A stretch of DNA of 64,000 nucleotides from Brevundimonas sp. SL130 (GCF_026625805.1 NZ_CP113064.1:1798001-1862000), one strand, 5' to 3'. Counted from the first letter of the stretch, positions 45,254 through 55,234 are shown. Notes: generated from the sequence alone by a model not told the origin. Program-made: numbers and translations.

Positions 45254-45805
45254 ATGGCCGAGCCCCGCAATCGCTATTCCACGGTCTCGCTGGCGTTTCA
45301 CTGGATCATCGCCTTCGCCGTGCTGGCCCAGGTGCTGCTGATCACCGCCCATGAGAACACCGAAGGGCCGCTGTCGGGCCAGTTCGTCATGCTGCACAAG
45401 TCGGTGGGGATCACCATCCTGGTCCTGACCCTGGCGCGAATCGGCTGGCGACTGGCGCATCCGGCCATTCCCCTGCCGGTCGAGACGCCGCGCTGGGAGC
45501 GGTGGGCGGCGCGGGTCGTCCATGTGCTGTTCTATGTGGTGCTGATCGCCATGCCGATGACCGGCTGGCTGGCGTCTTCGGCCGCCGGACGCGAGATCGC
45601 CTGGTTCGGCCTGTTCGACTGGCCCCTGCTGCCGGTCAGCGGCGGACGCGAGACGGCGAGGCGGTTTATGGCGGCGCATGAGCTGGTGATGAAGGGGCTT
45701 TATGTCCTGATCGCGCTTCATGTTGTGGGTGCGCTGAAGCATCAATTTATCAATCGCGACAATGTGCTTCATCGGATGATCCCCTTGATCCCGCGCCGGC
45801 CATGA
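45254..45805 (+). CDS. Cytochrome b561
   Basis: This 183-residue, four-helix inner-membrane di-haem protein carries paired histidines, including FHWIIAFAVLAQ, MLHKSVGI, AHELVMKGLY and ALHVVGALKH. The family moves electrons between quinol and acceptors such as superoxide. GGAAGGGAAG precedes the ATG. Its stop overlaps the next start as ATGA. Confidence 0.93.
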   Translation: MAEPRNRYSTVSLAFHWIIAFAVLAQVLLITAHENTEGPLSGQFVMLHKSVGITILVLTLARIGWRLAHPAIPLPVETPRWERWAARVVHVLFYVVLIAMPMTGWLASSAAGREIAWFGLFDWPLLPVSGGRETARRFMAAHELVMKGLYVLIALHVVGALKHQFINRDNVLHRMIPLIPRRP

Positions 45806-46731
45806 GTCTGCGGGGCGGCGACACGCCGGAACAGGCCGCAGACGCGCTGCGACGGGGCGAGCTGATCCTGCTGCCGACCGAGACCGTCTATGGACTCGGC
45901 GCGGACGCCGGGCGCGCGGAGGCGGTGGCGGGTATTTTTGAGGCCAAGGGAAGGCCGCGCTTCAACCCACTGATTTCCCATGTCGCTGATGCGGTGGCGG
46001 CCGAGGCTATCGGGGTGTTCGACAGCCAGGCGCGGGCTCTGGCCGAGGCCTTTTGGCCTGGGCCGCTGACACTGGTGACGCCGGTGCGGGATCGGGATCG
46101 GGTGTGCGACCTGGCGCGGGCCGGGCTGGACAGCGTGGCCATCCGGGTTCCGGGTCATGCCGGGGCGAGAGCCGTGCTGTCGGCCTTTGGCGGGCCGGTC
46201 GTGGCGCCCTCGGCCAATCGGTCGGGACGGCCCAGTCCGACGACCTTCGCGGACGCCGTCGAAGAGACGGGGTTCGCCGTGACGGCGGCTGTGGACGGCG
46301 GGCCTTGCGCCGTGGGCCTCGAAAGCACGGTCGTGTCGGTGCTGGGCGGACAGGTCTCTCTATTGCGGCCGGGCGCCGTAACCCGCGCCGAGATCGAGGC
46401 TGTAGTCGGTCCGCTGACGGACAGCGGGGAGGGGCATCGGTCCCCGGGACGGCTGGCCGCCCACTATGCGCCGAACGCCCCGGTGCGGATCGACGTGGCC
46501 GCCCCCCGTGAGGGCGAGGTTCTGTTGGGCTTCGGGGCCGGGGTTGGTGAACCGCGCTGGAGCCTGAGTACGTCCGGCGATCTGAGAGAGGCGGCGGCCA
46601 ACCTGTTCAGATTATTCAGGGAAGCGGATCGGACGCATCCAATCGGCATCGCCGTGTCGCCAATCCCGCCGCACGGACTGGGCGAAGCGATCAATGATCG
46701 ACTGCGTCGCGCCGCCGGCTTCGTGGGCTAG
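45802..46731 (+). CDS. L-threonylcarbamoyladenylate synthase (Sua5-type)
   Basis: This 309-residue enzyme makes threonylcarbamoyl-AMP for the t6A37 modification of tRNAs reading ANN codons. The YrdC domain has LLPTETVYGLGADA, GRPRFNPLISHV and RVPGHAGARAVLSAF, and APSANRSGRPSPT. After GLESTVVSV comes a linker (PGRLAAHYAPNAPV) and a C-terminal Sua5 domain, so it is the long Sua5 form rather than short TsaC. Its start overlaps the b561 stop. Confidence 0.95.
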   Translation: MSLRGGDTPEQAADALRRGELILLPTETVYGLGADAGRAEAVAGIFEAKGRPRFNPLISHVADAVAAEAIGVFDSQARALAEAFWPGPLTLVTPVRDRDRVCDLARAGLDSVAIRVPGHAGARAVLSAFGGPVVAPSANRSGRPSPTTFADAVEETGFAVTAAVDGGPCAVGLESTVVSVLGGQVSLLRPGAVTRAEIEAVVGPLTDSGEGHRSPGRLAAHYAPNAPVRIDVAAPREGEVLLGFGAGVGEPRWSLSTSGDLREAAANLFRLFREADRTHPIGIAVSPIPPHGLGEAINDRLRRAAGFVG

Positions 46732-46741
46732 GCGCGCCGCC

Positions 46742-47806
46742 TCAGCCGAACCGGGCCTGGAGGTCGACGCTGGACTGACGCCCGACGCTGGGCAGGCAGG
46801 TGGTCAGCCAGTCGTCGGCGGCGGCGCGACCTCGGCTCTTGAGGTCGTTGAGGAAGCTCCATTCGGTGTTGAACTTGGACCGCAGCGACAGGTCCGACAG
46901 CCAGCCGTCCGCCTCGATGGCGTGGAGCCGCACCTGCCGATAGGCGCCGGCGCCGTGTTTCAACTGGCCCTCGGCGATCATTTCGGCGGCCATGGCGACA
47001 GCGCGCAGTTCGGCGATCAGGGGGGCGTTGAAGACGATCTCGTTCAGGCGGTCGACGATGTCGCCCGCAGCGCGGGGCGTCTCGTCGCGAACCATGGGGT
47101 TCAGGGTGATCAGGAGCACATCGTCGGGCGTGTCGTCGCCGGTCAGGGGCCACAGTGGCGGGTTGGTCAGATAGCCGCCGTCCCAATAGGGCTCGCCCTC
47201 AATCTCGACCGCCTGGAACAGGTGGGGCACGCAGGTCGAGGCCATCAGGACATCGGCGGTGATCTCGCCGGTTTCGAAGACCCGGGCGCGGGCCTGGCGG
47301 ACGGCGGTGGCCGCGACGAACAGCTTGATGTCGGACGCCTGAACCGCACCGAAATCGACGGCGGCCTTCAGAACCCGTTTCAGAGGATTGTGGTTCAGGG
47401 GGTTGAATTCATAAGGGCTCATGGACATCGCCAGGCTTTCGCCGGCGCGCCACAGGGGCGAGTCCTTGATCCAGTCCGGAGCCCGGGCGGGATTCCATAG
47501 GGCGCTGTCGCCGAAAACGTTGCGGCCGCCCGACTGATTGACCTCGCGCCATAGTCGGTCAAGGGCGGCGCGGGCGTCGCCGGCGGCCAGCCCAGAGACC
47601 AGCGCCGTTCCGTTCATGGCGCCGGCTGAAACGCCGGAGACGGCGCGAATCTCGACCTGGTCGTCCTCCAGCAGCCGATCCAGCACGCCCCATTGAAAGG
47701 CGCCGTGCGCCCCGCCGCCCTGGAGCGCCAGGGACAGGGGGCGTCGTCCAGATGGGACGGGGACGATATCCGTCGGTTCAGCGGCTTTCCTCTTGAAGAT
47801 CGCCAT
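46742..47806 (-). CDS. Patatin-like phospholipase/esterase
   Basis: This 354-residue protein has LALQGGGAHGAFQWGVLDRL (oxyanion hole), the nucleophile in SGVSAGAMNG (GxSxG), and the dyad aspartate in YWDGGYLTNPPL. Patatin-like enzymes hydrolyse acyl esters. In alphaproteobacteria one often follows the 3-hydroxybutyrate dehydrogenase gene, as here, which suggests a link to polyhydroxybutyrate or lipid turnover. It starts at ATG 47806, 23 bases after the dehydrogenase stop. Confidence 0.92.
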   Translation of the reverse strand: MAIFKRKAAEPTDIVPVPSGRRPLSLALQGGGAHGAFQWGVLDRLLEDDQVEIRAVSGVSAGAMNGTALVSGLAAGDARAALDRLWREVNQSGGRNVFGDSALWNPARAPDWIKDSPLWRAGESLAMSMSPYEFNPLNHNPLKRVLKAAVDFGAVQASDIKLFVAATAVRQARARVFETGEITADVLMASTCVPHLFQAVEIEGEPYWDGGYLTNPPLWPLTGDDTPDDVLLITLNPMVRDETPRAAGDIVDRLNEIVFNAPLIAELRAVAMAAEMIAEGQLKHGAGAYRQVRLHAIEADGWLSDLSLRSKFNTEWSFLNDLKSRGRAAADDWLTTCLPSVGRQSSVDLQARFG

Positions 47807-47829
47807 GCCGCCAGTCCCCGTTGATAGAT

Positions 47830-48687
47830 TTATTGCGCGGTCCAGCCGCCGTCGATGGAGAAGCTGGCGCCGTTGGCCGAGGCGCCGAGGTCGCTGACCA
47901 GATAGAGGAAGAGGCCCGCCAACTGGTCGGTCGTCACGAACTGTTTGGTCGGCTGGGCCGCCAGGATCACGTCCTTTAGCACCTGTTCCTTGGTCAGGCT
48001 GCGGGTGCGGGCCTGGTCGGCGATCTGTTTCTCGACGATCGGGGTCTCGACGAAGCCGGGGCAGATGGCGTTGCAGGTGATATTGTCCTGGGCCAGTTCC
48101 AGGGCGACGGTCTTGGTGAAGCCGACGATCCCGTGCTTGGCCGCGACATAGGCCGACTTGAACGGGCTGGCGACCAGGCCGTGGGCCGAGGCCATGTTGA
48201 TGATCCGGCCGCGCCCCTGGGCCTTCATGATCGGGATGGCCGCCCGCGTGGCGTAGAAGGCCGAGGACAGGTTGATGGCGATGATCTGCTCCCACTTGTC
48301 GGTGGGGAATTTCTCGACGGACTCGACGTGCTGGATGCCGGCGTTGTTGACCAGGATGTCGAGCCGGCCGAATTCGTGTTTGGCGAAGGCGACCATGTCG
48401 GCGATCTCTTCGCCGCGCGTCATGTTCGCGGCGTGATAGCGGACCCGGCCGCTGGACGAGGCCTCAAGCCCGGCGCGGGTGCGTTCGATCTCGGCCGGGT
48501 CGCCCAGGCCGTTCAGCACCACATCCCCGCCGCGCGCCGCCACCGCCCGCGCCAGAGCCAGGCCGATGCCCGAGGTTGAGCCCGAAATGACCGCGACCTG
48601 ACCCTTCAGATCGCCGATGTCGCGAAACACCGGCGCATCGCCGTGTGCGGCGCCGGGGTTCTTGGATGATTTCGACCAGTTGAACAT
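47830..48687 (-). CDS. 3-hydroxybutyrate dehydrogenase (SDR)
   Basis: This 285-residue short-chain dehydrogenase has VAVISGSTSGIGLALARAVA (NAD binding), NNAGIQHVESVEKFP, the catalytic tyrosine and lysine in SAYVAAKHG, and CNAICPGFVETP. The sequence from NNAGIQHV and the C-terminal QPTKQFVT match D-3-hydroxybutyrate dehydrogenases, which convert 3-hydroxybutyrate to acetoacetate. About 27 residues precede the usual start. It is the first gene of a pair with a patatin-like enzyme. Confidence 0.9.
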   Translation of the reverse strand: MFNWSKSSKNPGAAHGDAPVFRDIGDLKGQVAVISGSTSGIGLALARAVAARGGDVVLNGLGDPAEIERTRAGLEASSSGRVRYHAANMTRGEEIADMVAFAKHEFGRLDILVNNAGIQHVESVEKFPTDKWEQIIAINLSSAFYATRAAIPIMKAQGRGRIINMASAHGLVASPFKSAYVAAKHGIVGFTKTVALELAQDNITCNAICPGFVETPIVEKQIADQARTRSLTKEQVLKDVILAAQPTKQFVTTDQLAGLFLYLVSDLGASANGASFSIDGGWTAQ

Positions 48688-48740
48688 GGGTCCGCTCTTC
48701 GGTTCTTTGGGGAGAGACTAGCGGGAGCAAGGCCCAGGGA

Positions 48741-49511
48741 TCAAGAATTTCCCGATCTGATGAATATCCACTCGCTTTCGGTCGAGGCGGACTTGTCGAA
48801 CTTATAGCCGTCGCGGTCGAAAGCCTTCAGATCTTCGACTCGTTCCACCCTCTCGTCGATGGCGAACCGGGTCATGGCGCCGCGCGCCTTCTTGGCGAAG
48901 AAGGAGATGATGCGGCTCTCGCCGTTCTTCTGTTCGCGGAACTGGGGGGTGACGACGGGCAGTGTCAGAGCCTTGGCGTCGATGGCGCCGAAATATTCCT
49001 GGCTGGCCAGATTGACCAGGGTGGGGTCGGGGTGACCGTCGGCGTCTGCGTTCAATTGTTTGGAGATCCGGTCGCCCCAGAAATCGTAAAGGCTGGAGCC
49101 GCGCCGGGTCTTGAGCCGCGTGCCCATTTCCAGCCGATAGGGCTGGATCCGGTCCAACGGACGAAGCAGGCCGTAGAAGCCGGAGAGGATGCGGAGCCGG
49201 TCCTGGGCGAAGGCCAGGGCCTTGGCGTCCAGTTCGCGCGCCTTCAGGCCTTCATAGACGTCGCCGGCGAAGGCGAAGGCGGCCTGTACGCCGTCGGTTG
49301 ATTCGGGATCGAAAGCCTTGAACCGTTCGACGTTCAGGGTGGCGAGGTCGTCGGAGATGCCCATCAGCCGGCGCAGATCAGCCTTGGTCTGGCGTCGGGC
49401 GGTCGTGGACAGGCTGGCGGTGTCCTCCAGAAAGCGGCGCTCCGAGCCGGGAATGGCCGGGTCGGCTTCGGTGAAGTCGAGCCGCTTGGCGGGCGAGAGG
49501 ACGATCAGCAA
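48741..49511 (-). CDS. yaaA: Peroxide stress protein YaaA
   Basis: This 256-residue protein of the DUF328 family begins MLIVLSPAKRLDFTEADPAI. Conserved blocks include GDVYEGLKARELDAKALAFA and LSGFYGLLRPLDRIQPYRLE. In E. coli YaaA is induced by OxyR and limits free iron damage during peroxide stress. It is divergent from ahpC, so the two share a 263-base control region. Confidence 0.95.
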   Translation of the reverse strand: MLIVLSPAKRLDFTEADPAIPGSERRFLEDTASLSTTARRQTKADLRRLMGISDDLATLNVERFKAFDPESTDGVQAAFAFAGDVYEGLKARELDAKALAFAQDRLRILSGFYGLLRPLDRIQPYRLEMGTRLKTRRGSSLYDFWGDRISKQLNADADGHPDPTLVNLASQEYFGAIDAKALTLPVVTPQFREQKNGESRIISFFAKKARGAMTRFAIDERVERVEDLKAFDRDGYKFDKSASTESEWIFIRSGNS

Positions 49512-49699
49512 GAGGCGGCTCCTTGTCAGCGCCGTTCACATAGGCCGCTTCGTCGAGGATTTGAACCGGGTGCGGCGCGGGGTCATCAAGGGCATGTCCG
49601 ACCTGCAAGTGGAGCCCGTTGGAGACGACCTGCATAGCGAAGGTCACCGAGATTAACGATCAAGATGCGGTATAACTAAAATCTATCACGCATCCGCAA

Positions 49700-49717
49700 A
49701 TAAGTGATTACACTTAT
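49700..49717. promoter_or_regulatory. Candidate operator in yaaA/ahpC control region
   Basis: ATAAGTGATTACACTTAT is a perfect 7-bp inverted repeat with a 4-base centre, 58 bases before the ahpC ATG. It fits the T-N11-A type of site used by LysR-family regulators such as OxyR but is not an exact OxyR consensus. A second weak dyad (GATGCG, CGCATC) lies just upstream. Confidence 0.45.
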
Positions 49718-49774
49718 CTGTTGCGGTGCGGTAGGAAGCGGGCCTCCCCAACTCCTGCTGAATGGACGCCCTGC

Positions 49775-50338
49775 ATGGCCCTCATCAACACGACCCTGAA
49801 GCCCTTCACCGCCGAGGCCTATAAGGACGGCAAGTTCCTGACGGTCACGGACGCCGACGTGGCGGGCAAGTGGGCGATCTTCTTCTTCTATCCGGCCGAC
49901 TTCACCTTCGTCTGCCCGACCGAGCTGGAAGACCTGGCCGACCACTACGCCGAGTTCCAGAAGCTGGGCGTCGAGATCTATTCGGTGTCGACCGACACCC
50001 ATTTCTCGCACAAGGCCTGGCACGACTCCTCGCCGGCCATCGGCAAGATCACCTACACCATGCTGGGCGATCCCTCGGGTCAGGTGACCAACAACTTCGA
50101 CGCCATGCGTCCGGGTGTGGGCCTGGCCGATCGTGCGACCTTCCTGGTCGATCCGGACGGCGTGATCCAGTTCACCGAGACCACCTCGGAAGGCATCGGC
50201 CGCAACGCCGCCGAGCTGCTGCGCAAGGTCAAGGCCGCGCAATATGTGCGCGCGCATCCGGGTGAAGTCTGCCCGGCCAAGTGGGAAGAAGGCGAAGCCA
50301 CCCTGGCGCCGTCGCTCGACCTCGTCGGCAAGATCTAA
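49775..50338 (+). CDS. ahpC: Alkyl hydroperoxide reductase subunit C
   Basis: This 187-residue peroxiredoxin reduces hydrogen peroxide and organic peroxides. The peroxidatic cysteine is in [15 protein letters not shown] (about Cys47) and the resolving cysteine in [10 protein letters not shown] near residue 166, the typical 2-Cys pair. ahpF follows 109 bases later and recycles it. ATG 49775 is the correct start for a standard-length AhpC. Confidence 0.97.
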   Translation: MALINTTLKPFTAEAYKDGKFLTVTDADVAGKWAIFFFYPADFTFVCPTELEDLADHYAEFQKLGVEIYSVSTDTHFSHKAWHDSSPAIGKITYTMLGDPSGQVTNNFDAMRPGVGLADRATFLVDPDGVIQFTETTSEGIGRNAAELLRKVKAAQYVRAHPGEVCPAKWEEGEATLAPSLDLVGKI

Positions 50339-50447
50339 GACTAACCCTGCCTATCGGGTCCGGCCTTCGGGTCGGACCCACCCGCGCAAGCCTCGCCCGG
50401 ATGGGCTCGAAGGCGGCGCGCCACCCCTGAAATTCGAGGACTGCTCC

Positions 50448-52034
50448 ATGCTGGACGCCAATCTGAAATCTCAGCTCGAGGGCTACCTCAAGAATATCGT
50501 CCATCCGGTCGAACTGGTCGCCTCGTTGGGCGCCGGGCCGAAGTCGATCGAGCTGAAGACCCTGCTGGAGGAGATCGTCTCGGTCTCGCACGGCAAGGTC
50601 GAGATGGGTCGCGACTATGACGACGAGCGTCAGCCCAGCTTCCTGATCCGACGCAAGGGCACCGACATTGGCGTGAGGTTCGCCGGCATCCCGCTGGGCC
50701 ACGAGTTCACCTCGTTGGTGCTGGCCCTGCTGCACGTCGGCGGCCACCCGTCCAAGGCGGCGCAGGAGCTGATCCAGCAGGTCAAGGACCTGGACGGCGA
50801 CTATGTGTTCGAGACCTATTTCTCGCTGTCGTGCCAGAACTGCCCCGACGTGGTGCAGGCCCTGAACCTGATGAGCGTGCTGAACCCCCGGATCAAACAC
50901 GTCGCCATCGAGGGCGGCCTGTTCAAGGACGAGGTGGACGAGCGCAAGATCATGGCCGTGCCGACCGTCTTCCTGAACGGCGAACTGTTCGGCCAGGGCC
51001 GGATGGAGCTGGAGCAGATCGTCGCCAAGCTGGATTCGGGCGCCGAGGCGCGGGCCGCCGAACGTCTGAAGGCCAAGGATCCGTTCGACGTTCTGGTGAT
51101 CGGCGGCGGTCCCGCCGGGGCGGCGGCCGCCATCTATACGGCGCGCAAGGGCATCCGCACCGGCATCGCTGCCGAGCGGTTCGGCGGTCAGGTGCTGGAC
51201 ACCATGGCGATCGAGAACTTCATCTCGGTGCCCCATACGGAGGGCCCCAAACTGGTCGCCCATCTGGAACAGCATGTCCGCGAATATGAGGTGGACCTGA
51301 TGAACCTGCAGAAGGCGGCCAAGCTGATCCCCGCCAAGGTTTCCGGCGGGCTGCACGAGGTGGTGCTGGAGAACGGAGCCAGTCTGAAATCGCGCACGGT
51401 TATCCTGGCCACCGGCGCCCGTTGGCGCCAGATGAACGTACCGGGCGAGGACCAGTACAAGAACAAGGGCGTGGCCTATTGCCCGCACTGCGACGGGCCG
51501 CTGTACAAGGGCAAGCGGGTGGCGGTGATTGGCGGCGGCAACTCGGGCGTCGAGGCGGCCATCGATCTGGCGGGCATCGTGGCCCATGTGACCCTGATCG
51601 AATATGACAGTGATCTGCGCGCCGATGCGGTGCTGCAACGCAAGCTGGCGACCCTGCCTAACGTGCGGATCGTCACCTCGGCCCTGACGACCGAGGTGCG
51701 CGGCGACGGCGAGAAGGTGACGGGCCTGTTCTACAAGGACCGCAATTCGGACGCCCATCATCATGTCGACCTGGAAGGCGTCTTCGTTCAGATCGGCCTG
51801 ATCCCGAACACCGAATGGCTGCACGGCGCCGTGGGTCTGACGCCGCGCGGCGAGATCGAGGTGGATCACCGGGGCGAGACGTCTCAGCCGGGCATCTTCG
51901 GCGCGGGCGATGTGACGACCGTGCCCTACAAGCAGATCGTGGTGGCGATGGGCGAGGGCTCCAAGGCGGGGCTGGCGGCCTTCGACTATATGATCCGCAC
52001 CGTGCCGGCGAAGGAAGAGGTGGTGGCGGCCTGA
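50448..52034 (+). CDS. ahpF: Alkyl hydroperoxide reductase subunit F
   Basis: This 528-residue flavoprotein passes electrons from NADH to AhpC. The tandem thioredoxin-fold N-terminal domain carries [13 protein letters not shown] (CxxC). FAD binding is in [20 protein letters not shown], the NAD site in [19 protein letters not shown], and the second redox pair in [13 protein letters not shown]. Length and order match AhpF. It is downstream of ahpC and under the same control. Confidence 0.97.
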   Translation: MLDANLKSQLEGYLKNIVHPVELVASLGAGPKSIELKTLLEEIVSVSHGKVEMGRDYDDERQPSFLIRRKGTDIGVRFAGIPLGHEFTSLVLALLHVGGHPSKAAQELIQQVKDLDGDYVFETYFSLSCQNCPDVVQALNLMSVLNPRIKHVAIEGGLFKDEVDERKIMAVPTVFLNGELFGQGRMELEQIVAKLDSGAEARAAERLKAKDPFDVLVIGGGPAGAAAAIYTARKGIRTGIAAERFGGQVLDTMAIENFISVPHTEGPKLVAHLEQHVREYEVDLMNLQKAAKLIPAKVSGGLHEVVLENGASLKSRTVILATGARWRQMNVPGEDQYKNKGVAYCPHCDGPLYKGKRVAVIGGGNSGVEAAIDLAGIVAHVTLIEYDSDLRADAVLQRKLATLPNVRIVTSALTTEVRGDGEKVTGLFYKDRNSDAHHHVDLEGVFVQIGLIPNTEWLHGAVGLTPRGEIEVDHRGETSQPGIFGAGDVTTVPYKQIVVAMGEGSKAGLAAFDYMIRTVPAKEEVVAA

Positions 52035-52075
52035 TTGTCAGGCCGGCCTGTCGCTTAGGGCTGAACGCTCAGGCG

Positions 52076-52294
52076 TTACTTCAGGGCGACCAGGTCGAAG
52101 ACCCAGCAGAAGACCAGCAGCAGGACGAGGCCTTGTGCGAACAGGCCGCCCAGGCCTGGCGCACTGCCGGCCTGTGATCCGCCCGCGTAGGCTTCACGGG
52201 GCTGGGTCTCGGTGCGGGGCCGCGTTTGCGGACCGTCGGAGATGGCGCGCGGTGCGTCGTAGCGCCTCGTGCAGCTGTGCTCGTCGTCGTTCAC
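52076..52294 (-). CDS. Small membrane protein, function unknown
   Basis: From GTG 52294, preceded by GGGAGCGGGGCGA, this is 72 residues; ATG 52327 would add 11 residues but has no ribosome site. The first 45 residues are polar and basic, and the last 24 or so form a hydrophobic segment (LFAQGLVLLLVFCWVFDLVA). Tail-anchored topology is likely. The family is not recognised. Confidence 0.45.
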   Translation of the reverse strand: MNDDEHSCTRRYDAPRAISDGPQTRPRTETQPREAYAGGSQAGSAPGLGGLFAQGLVLLLVFCWVFDLVALK

Positions 52295-52419
52295 TCGCCC
52301 CGCTCCCACGCCTGAGTGTCTTCCCATCGACCCGATGCTGGCCGATGAAGCTTAAAGCGCAGGTATAGAGATTGGGTTAGCGCCGGTTTGCCATACCCAA
52401 ATCGGGCGGGTTCCGGGGG

Positions 52420-53076
52420 CTATCGGTCCATGAAGGCGGCGACGGCGGCGTAGCTGTCGGCGATATGGTGGGCGCCGCGCGCGACAAGGCGGTCGGCGTG
52501 GCCGTCGCGGATATGGCCGCCGGCGGTCAGGCCGACCACCGTCATGCCGGCCGCGACCCCGGCGGTGACGCCCGCCTCGCTGTCTTCGATCACCAGGGTG
52601 CGGGCCGGATCGACGCCCATGGTGTCGGCGGCGTGCAGGAAGATGTCGGGGTGAGGCTTGCCGCGCTCGACCACCAGGCCGGTGAAGACGGCGCCGTCGA
52701 AATGATCGGTCAGGCCGAACAGGTCCAGGCCGACGCCGATCCAGTCGGGGCCGCTGGACGAGGCGATGCAACGCGCCTCGGACCGGGCGGCGACGAAATC
52801 GATCATGCCGGGGACGGGCTTGAGGTGGATCGGCGCACGGGCGCGGCAGGTGGCGAACCAGGTGGTGTGGAAATCCTCGGGGCAGGGCCGGCCCAGGGCG
52901 GCTTCGACGGCGGGCCGGTTGTCGCGCCAGCGCTTGCCCGTATAGGCGGCCAGGACGTCGTCCAGGCTGGTGGGCAGGCCGATGGCGGTCAGCTGTTCGG
53001 CCATGACGGTGCTGTTCAGCACCTCGCTGTCGGCGACGACGCCGTCATAGTCGAAGATGATCAGGTCGTAGGGCAT
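52420..53076 (-). CDS. HAD-superfamily hydrolase (phosphatase/phosphoglucomutase-like)
   Basis: This 218-residue protein has the HAD motifs: LIIFDYDGVVADSEVL (nucleophile Asp), ASSSGPDWI, the lysine in VERGKPHPDIFLHA, and VIEDSEAGVTAGVAAG. The cap insertion after motif I is of the IA type, as in beta-phosphoglucomutase and phosphoglycolate phosphatase. The phosphate substrate is unknown. It follows mazG by eight bases and is probably in the same transcript. Confidence 0.9.
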   Translation of the reverse strand: MPYDLIIFDYDGVVADSEVLNSTVMAEQLTAIGLPTSLDDVLAAYTGKRWRDNRPAVEAALGRPCPEDFHTTWFATCRARAPIHLKPVPGMIDFVAARSEARCIASSSGPDWIGVGLDLFGLTDHFDGAVFTGLVVERGKPHPDIFLHAADTMGVDPARTLVIEDSEAGVTAGVAAGMTVVGLTAGGHIRDGHADRLVARGAHHIADSYAAVAAFMDR

Positions 53077-53084
53077 GCGGCGGC

Positions 53085-53879
53085 TCAGGATGGGGAGCCG
53101 GCCTTCTCCGCGACCTTTGCGGCGTCCCAGAGGCGGTCCATCTCCTCCAGCGTCGATTGGTCGGGCGTGCGGCCGGACTTGGCCAGTTCGGACTCGATGA
53201 AGCCGAAGCGGCGAACGAATTTGGCGTTGGTGGCGCGGAGCGCATCCTCGGGTTCGACGTCCAGCTTGCGGGCCAGGTTGGCGACGACGAACAGCAGGTC
53301 GCCCAGCTCCTCGCGCGCCTTGGCCATGTCGCCGGCGGCGATCTCGACGCGCAGTTCCGCCACTTCTTCGGCCAGCTTGTCGAACACCTCGTCGGTCGAG
53401 GGCCAGTCGAAGCCGACGCGGCCGGCGCGTTTGGTCAGTTTGGCGGCGCGGGTCAGGGCAGGCAGGCCGACCGGGACGTCGTCGAGGACGCCGGGCTTTT
53501 TCCGATCCTTGCGCTCGGCGGCCTTGATGACCTCCCAGGCGACGGTCTGTTCCTTGGAGGATCGCTGGGCCTCATCGCCGAAGACGTGGGGATGGCGGCG
53601 TTCCAGCTTGTCGGCGATGGCCGTGACTACGTCGTCGAAGGCGAATAGGCCCTGTTCCTCGGCCATGCGGGCGTGGAAGACGACCTGGAACAGCAGGTCG
53701 CCCAGTTCGCCCTTCAGCTCGTTCAGGTCGTTGCGCTCGATGGCGTCGGCGACCTCGTAGGCCTCTTCGATGGTGTAGGGGGCGATGGTGGCGAAGGTCT
53801 GCTCCACGTCCCAGGGGCAGCCGCCGTCGGGGTCGCGCAGCCGCTCCATGACGCCGAGCAGGCGGTCGATGGGCCTCAC
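53085..53879 (-). CDS. mazG: Nucleoside triphosphate pyrophosphohydrolase MazG
   Basis: This 264-residue enzyme hydrolyses (d)NTPs to monophosphates. It has the double MazG domain: CPWDVEQTFATIAPYTIEEA and ELKGELGDLLFQVVFHARMA in the first half, and EEVAELRVEIAAGDMAKARE with EELGDLLFVVANLAR in the second. The GTG start overlaps the stop of the upstream transporter gene (GTGA). The HAD gene follows closely. Confidence 0.95.
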   Translation of the reverse strand: MRPIDRLLGVMERLRDPDGGCPWDVEQTFATIAPYTIEEAYEVADAIERNDLNELKGELGDLLFQVVFHARMAEEQGLFAFDDVVTAIADKLERRHPHVFGDEAQRSSKEQTVAWEVIKAAERKDRKKPGVLDDVPVGLPALTRAAKLTKRAGRVGFDWPSTDEVFDKLAEEVAELRVEIAAGDMAKAREELGDLLFVVANLARKLDVEPEDALRATNAKFVRRFGFIESELAKSGRTPDQSTLEEMDRLWDAAKVAEKAGSPS

Positions 53880-55234
53880 GCCTGCGCCTCGGCGTCGCGG
53901 GCGTCGAGGGCCTGGCGGATCTCGTTGTGACGCGCCGCCGTCAGCGGATAATTCTTCAGCACCCAGCCGGCCAGGACCAACAGTACGCCGGGGACCAGGA
54001 TGAAGAGGATCTGGAGCGTGAGCAGGGCGACGTCGCTGTTGCCGTCCGGGCCGGGTACGGCGCGGAAGCCGACCCACTGGAGGATCAGATAGGGCGCCAG
54101 GGCGACCACGTGGCCGATCTTGGTCGTGGCCGAGAGGATGGACAGCATCAGGCCGGTGCGGTCGACGCCGGTCTCGAACCGCTCCTGGTCGCCGGCGTCG
54201 GCCATCATGGCGCGGGTCAGGAACAGGCCGGCGGCATAGGGCAGGCCGGCGATGAACATGACCACGGCGGTCAGGGCGAAATTGCCGCCGGGAACCAGGG
54301 TGGCGCCGACATAGAGGACGGCCGAGACGATGCTGGCGACCGCCAGGCCCCGGTCCTTGCCGACCCGGGTCGCGAACCAGGCCCAGAAAGGCGCGCCGCA
54401 CAGGCCGGCGATGAAATAGACCAGCATGAACAGGCCGGCCTCGGTGTGGTCGTAGCCGCGGACCTGGCCGAAGAAGAAGAACAGCAGCGAGCCGGTGATG
54501 CCCGGCGCCACGCCCAGCAGCAGGTCCGAGATCAGCAGTTTCTGCACCACGGGCTTCTTCAGCAGGGCCAGATAGGCGCCGAGACTGCCGTGCGGCGGGT
54601 CGCCCTGGGTCACGGGCTCGGGCACGGCGACCATGGCTAGGCCGATGGTGACCGGCAGGGCGATGATGATGCCCCAGCCCATGATGCGCACGCCGTCGGC
54701 GTAGTCGCCGACGCCCGTCTTCACCACGATGGTCGGCAGGACCAGGATCAGCACCACGCCGATGATGTTGAACACCTGCCACCAGCCATAGACACGGCTG
54801 CGCTGATCATACTGGGGCGCGAGGACGGCGGCCCAACCGAGCTGGCCCAGGGTGCCGATCGAGAAGCCCAGGTAGAGGAACAGCAGCCAGCCGAACAGAT
54901 AGGCGGGCGGGGCGCCGGGCTGGACCACCACGAACATCATGAAGGCCGCCAGCATCAGCATGGGCGTCGAAAGCGCCATCCAGGGGCGGTAGCGACCGAA
55001 CCGGGTCTTGGTCCTGTCCATGCCCCAGCCGAGGAAGGGGTCGAAGACGATGTCGATCAGGCGCACCGCCATGAAGACGGCCGCGACCACCCCCAACTCC
55101 AGCCCCACATAGGTGGCGTAGAACTCCGGCAGGGTGACGGGCAGGGCCACGCCGAAGGCCGCCAGCGGTAGGCAGGGGCCGGAAAAGGCGGCGAGCACGG
55201 CGTTGGAGCGACGGGGCGCGGCGGCGGCGGTCAT
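53876..55234 (-). CDS. MFS transporter of the GPH (MelB-like) family
   Basis: This 452-residue protein has about twelve transmembrane segments. DIVFDPFLGWGMDRTKTRFG near residue 60 followed by RYRPWM is the diagnostic glycoside-pentoside-hexuronide symporter motif between helices 2 and 3. The family imports sugars with sodium or protons. Its substrate cannot be told. The stop is coupled to the mazG start. Confidence 0.9.
   Translation of the reverse strand: MTAAAAPRRSNAVLAAFSGPCLPLAAFGVALPVTLPEFYATYVGLELGVVAAVFMAVRLIDIVFDPFLGWGMDRTKTRFGRYRPWMALSTPMLMLAAFMMFVVVQPGAPPAYLFGWLLFLYLGFSIGTLGQLGWAAVLAPQYDQRSRVYGWWQVFNIIGVVLILVLPTIVVKTGVGDYADGVRIMGWGIIIALPVTIGLAMVAVPEPVTQGDPPHGSLGAYLALLKKPVVQKLLISDLLLGVAPGITGSLLFFFFGQVRGYDHTEAGLFMLVYFIAGLCGAPFWAWFATRVGKDRGLAVASIVSAVLYVGATLVPGGNFALTAVVMFIAGLPYAAGLFLTRAMMADAGDQERFETGVDRTGLMLSILSATTKIGHVVALAPYLILQWVGFRAVPGPDGNSDVALLTLQILFILVPGVLLVLAGWVLKNYPLTAARHNEIRQALDARDAEAQA

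Noticed and set aside
49512..49774. Small genes in the yaaA/ahpC gap
   Set aside because: Frames on both strands are short, without ribosome sites or plausible composition; the region reads as regulatory.
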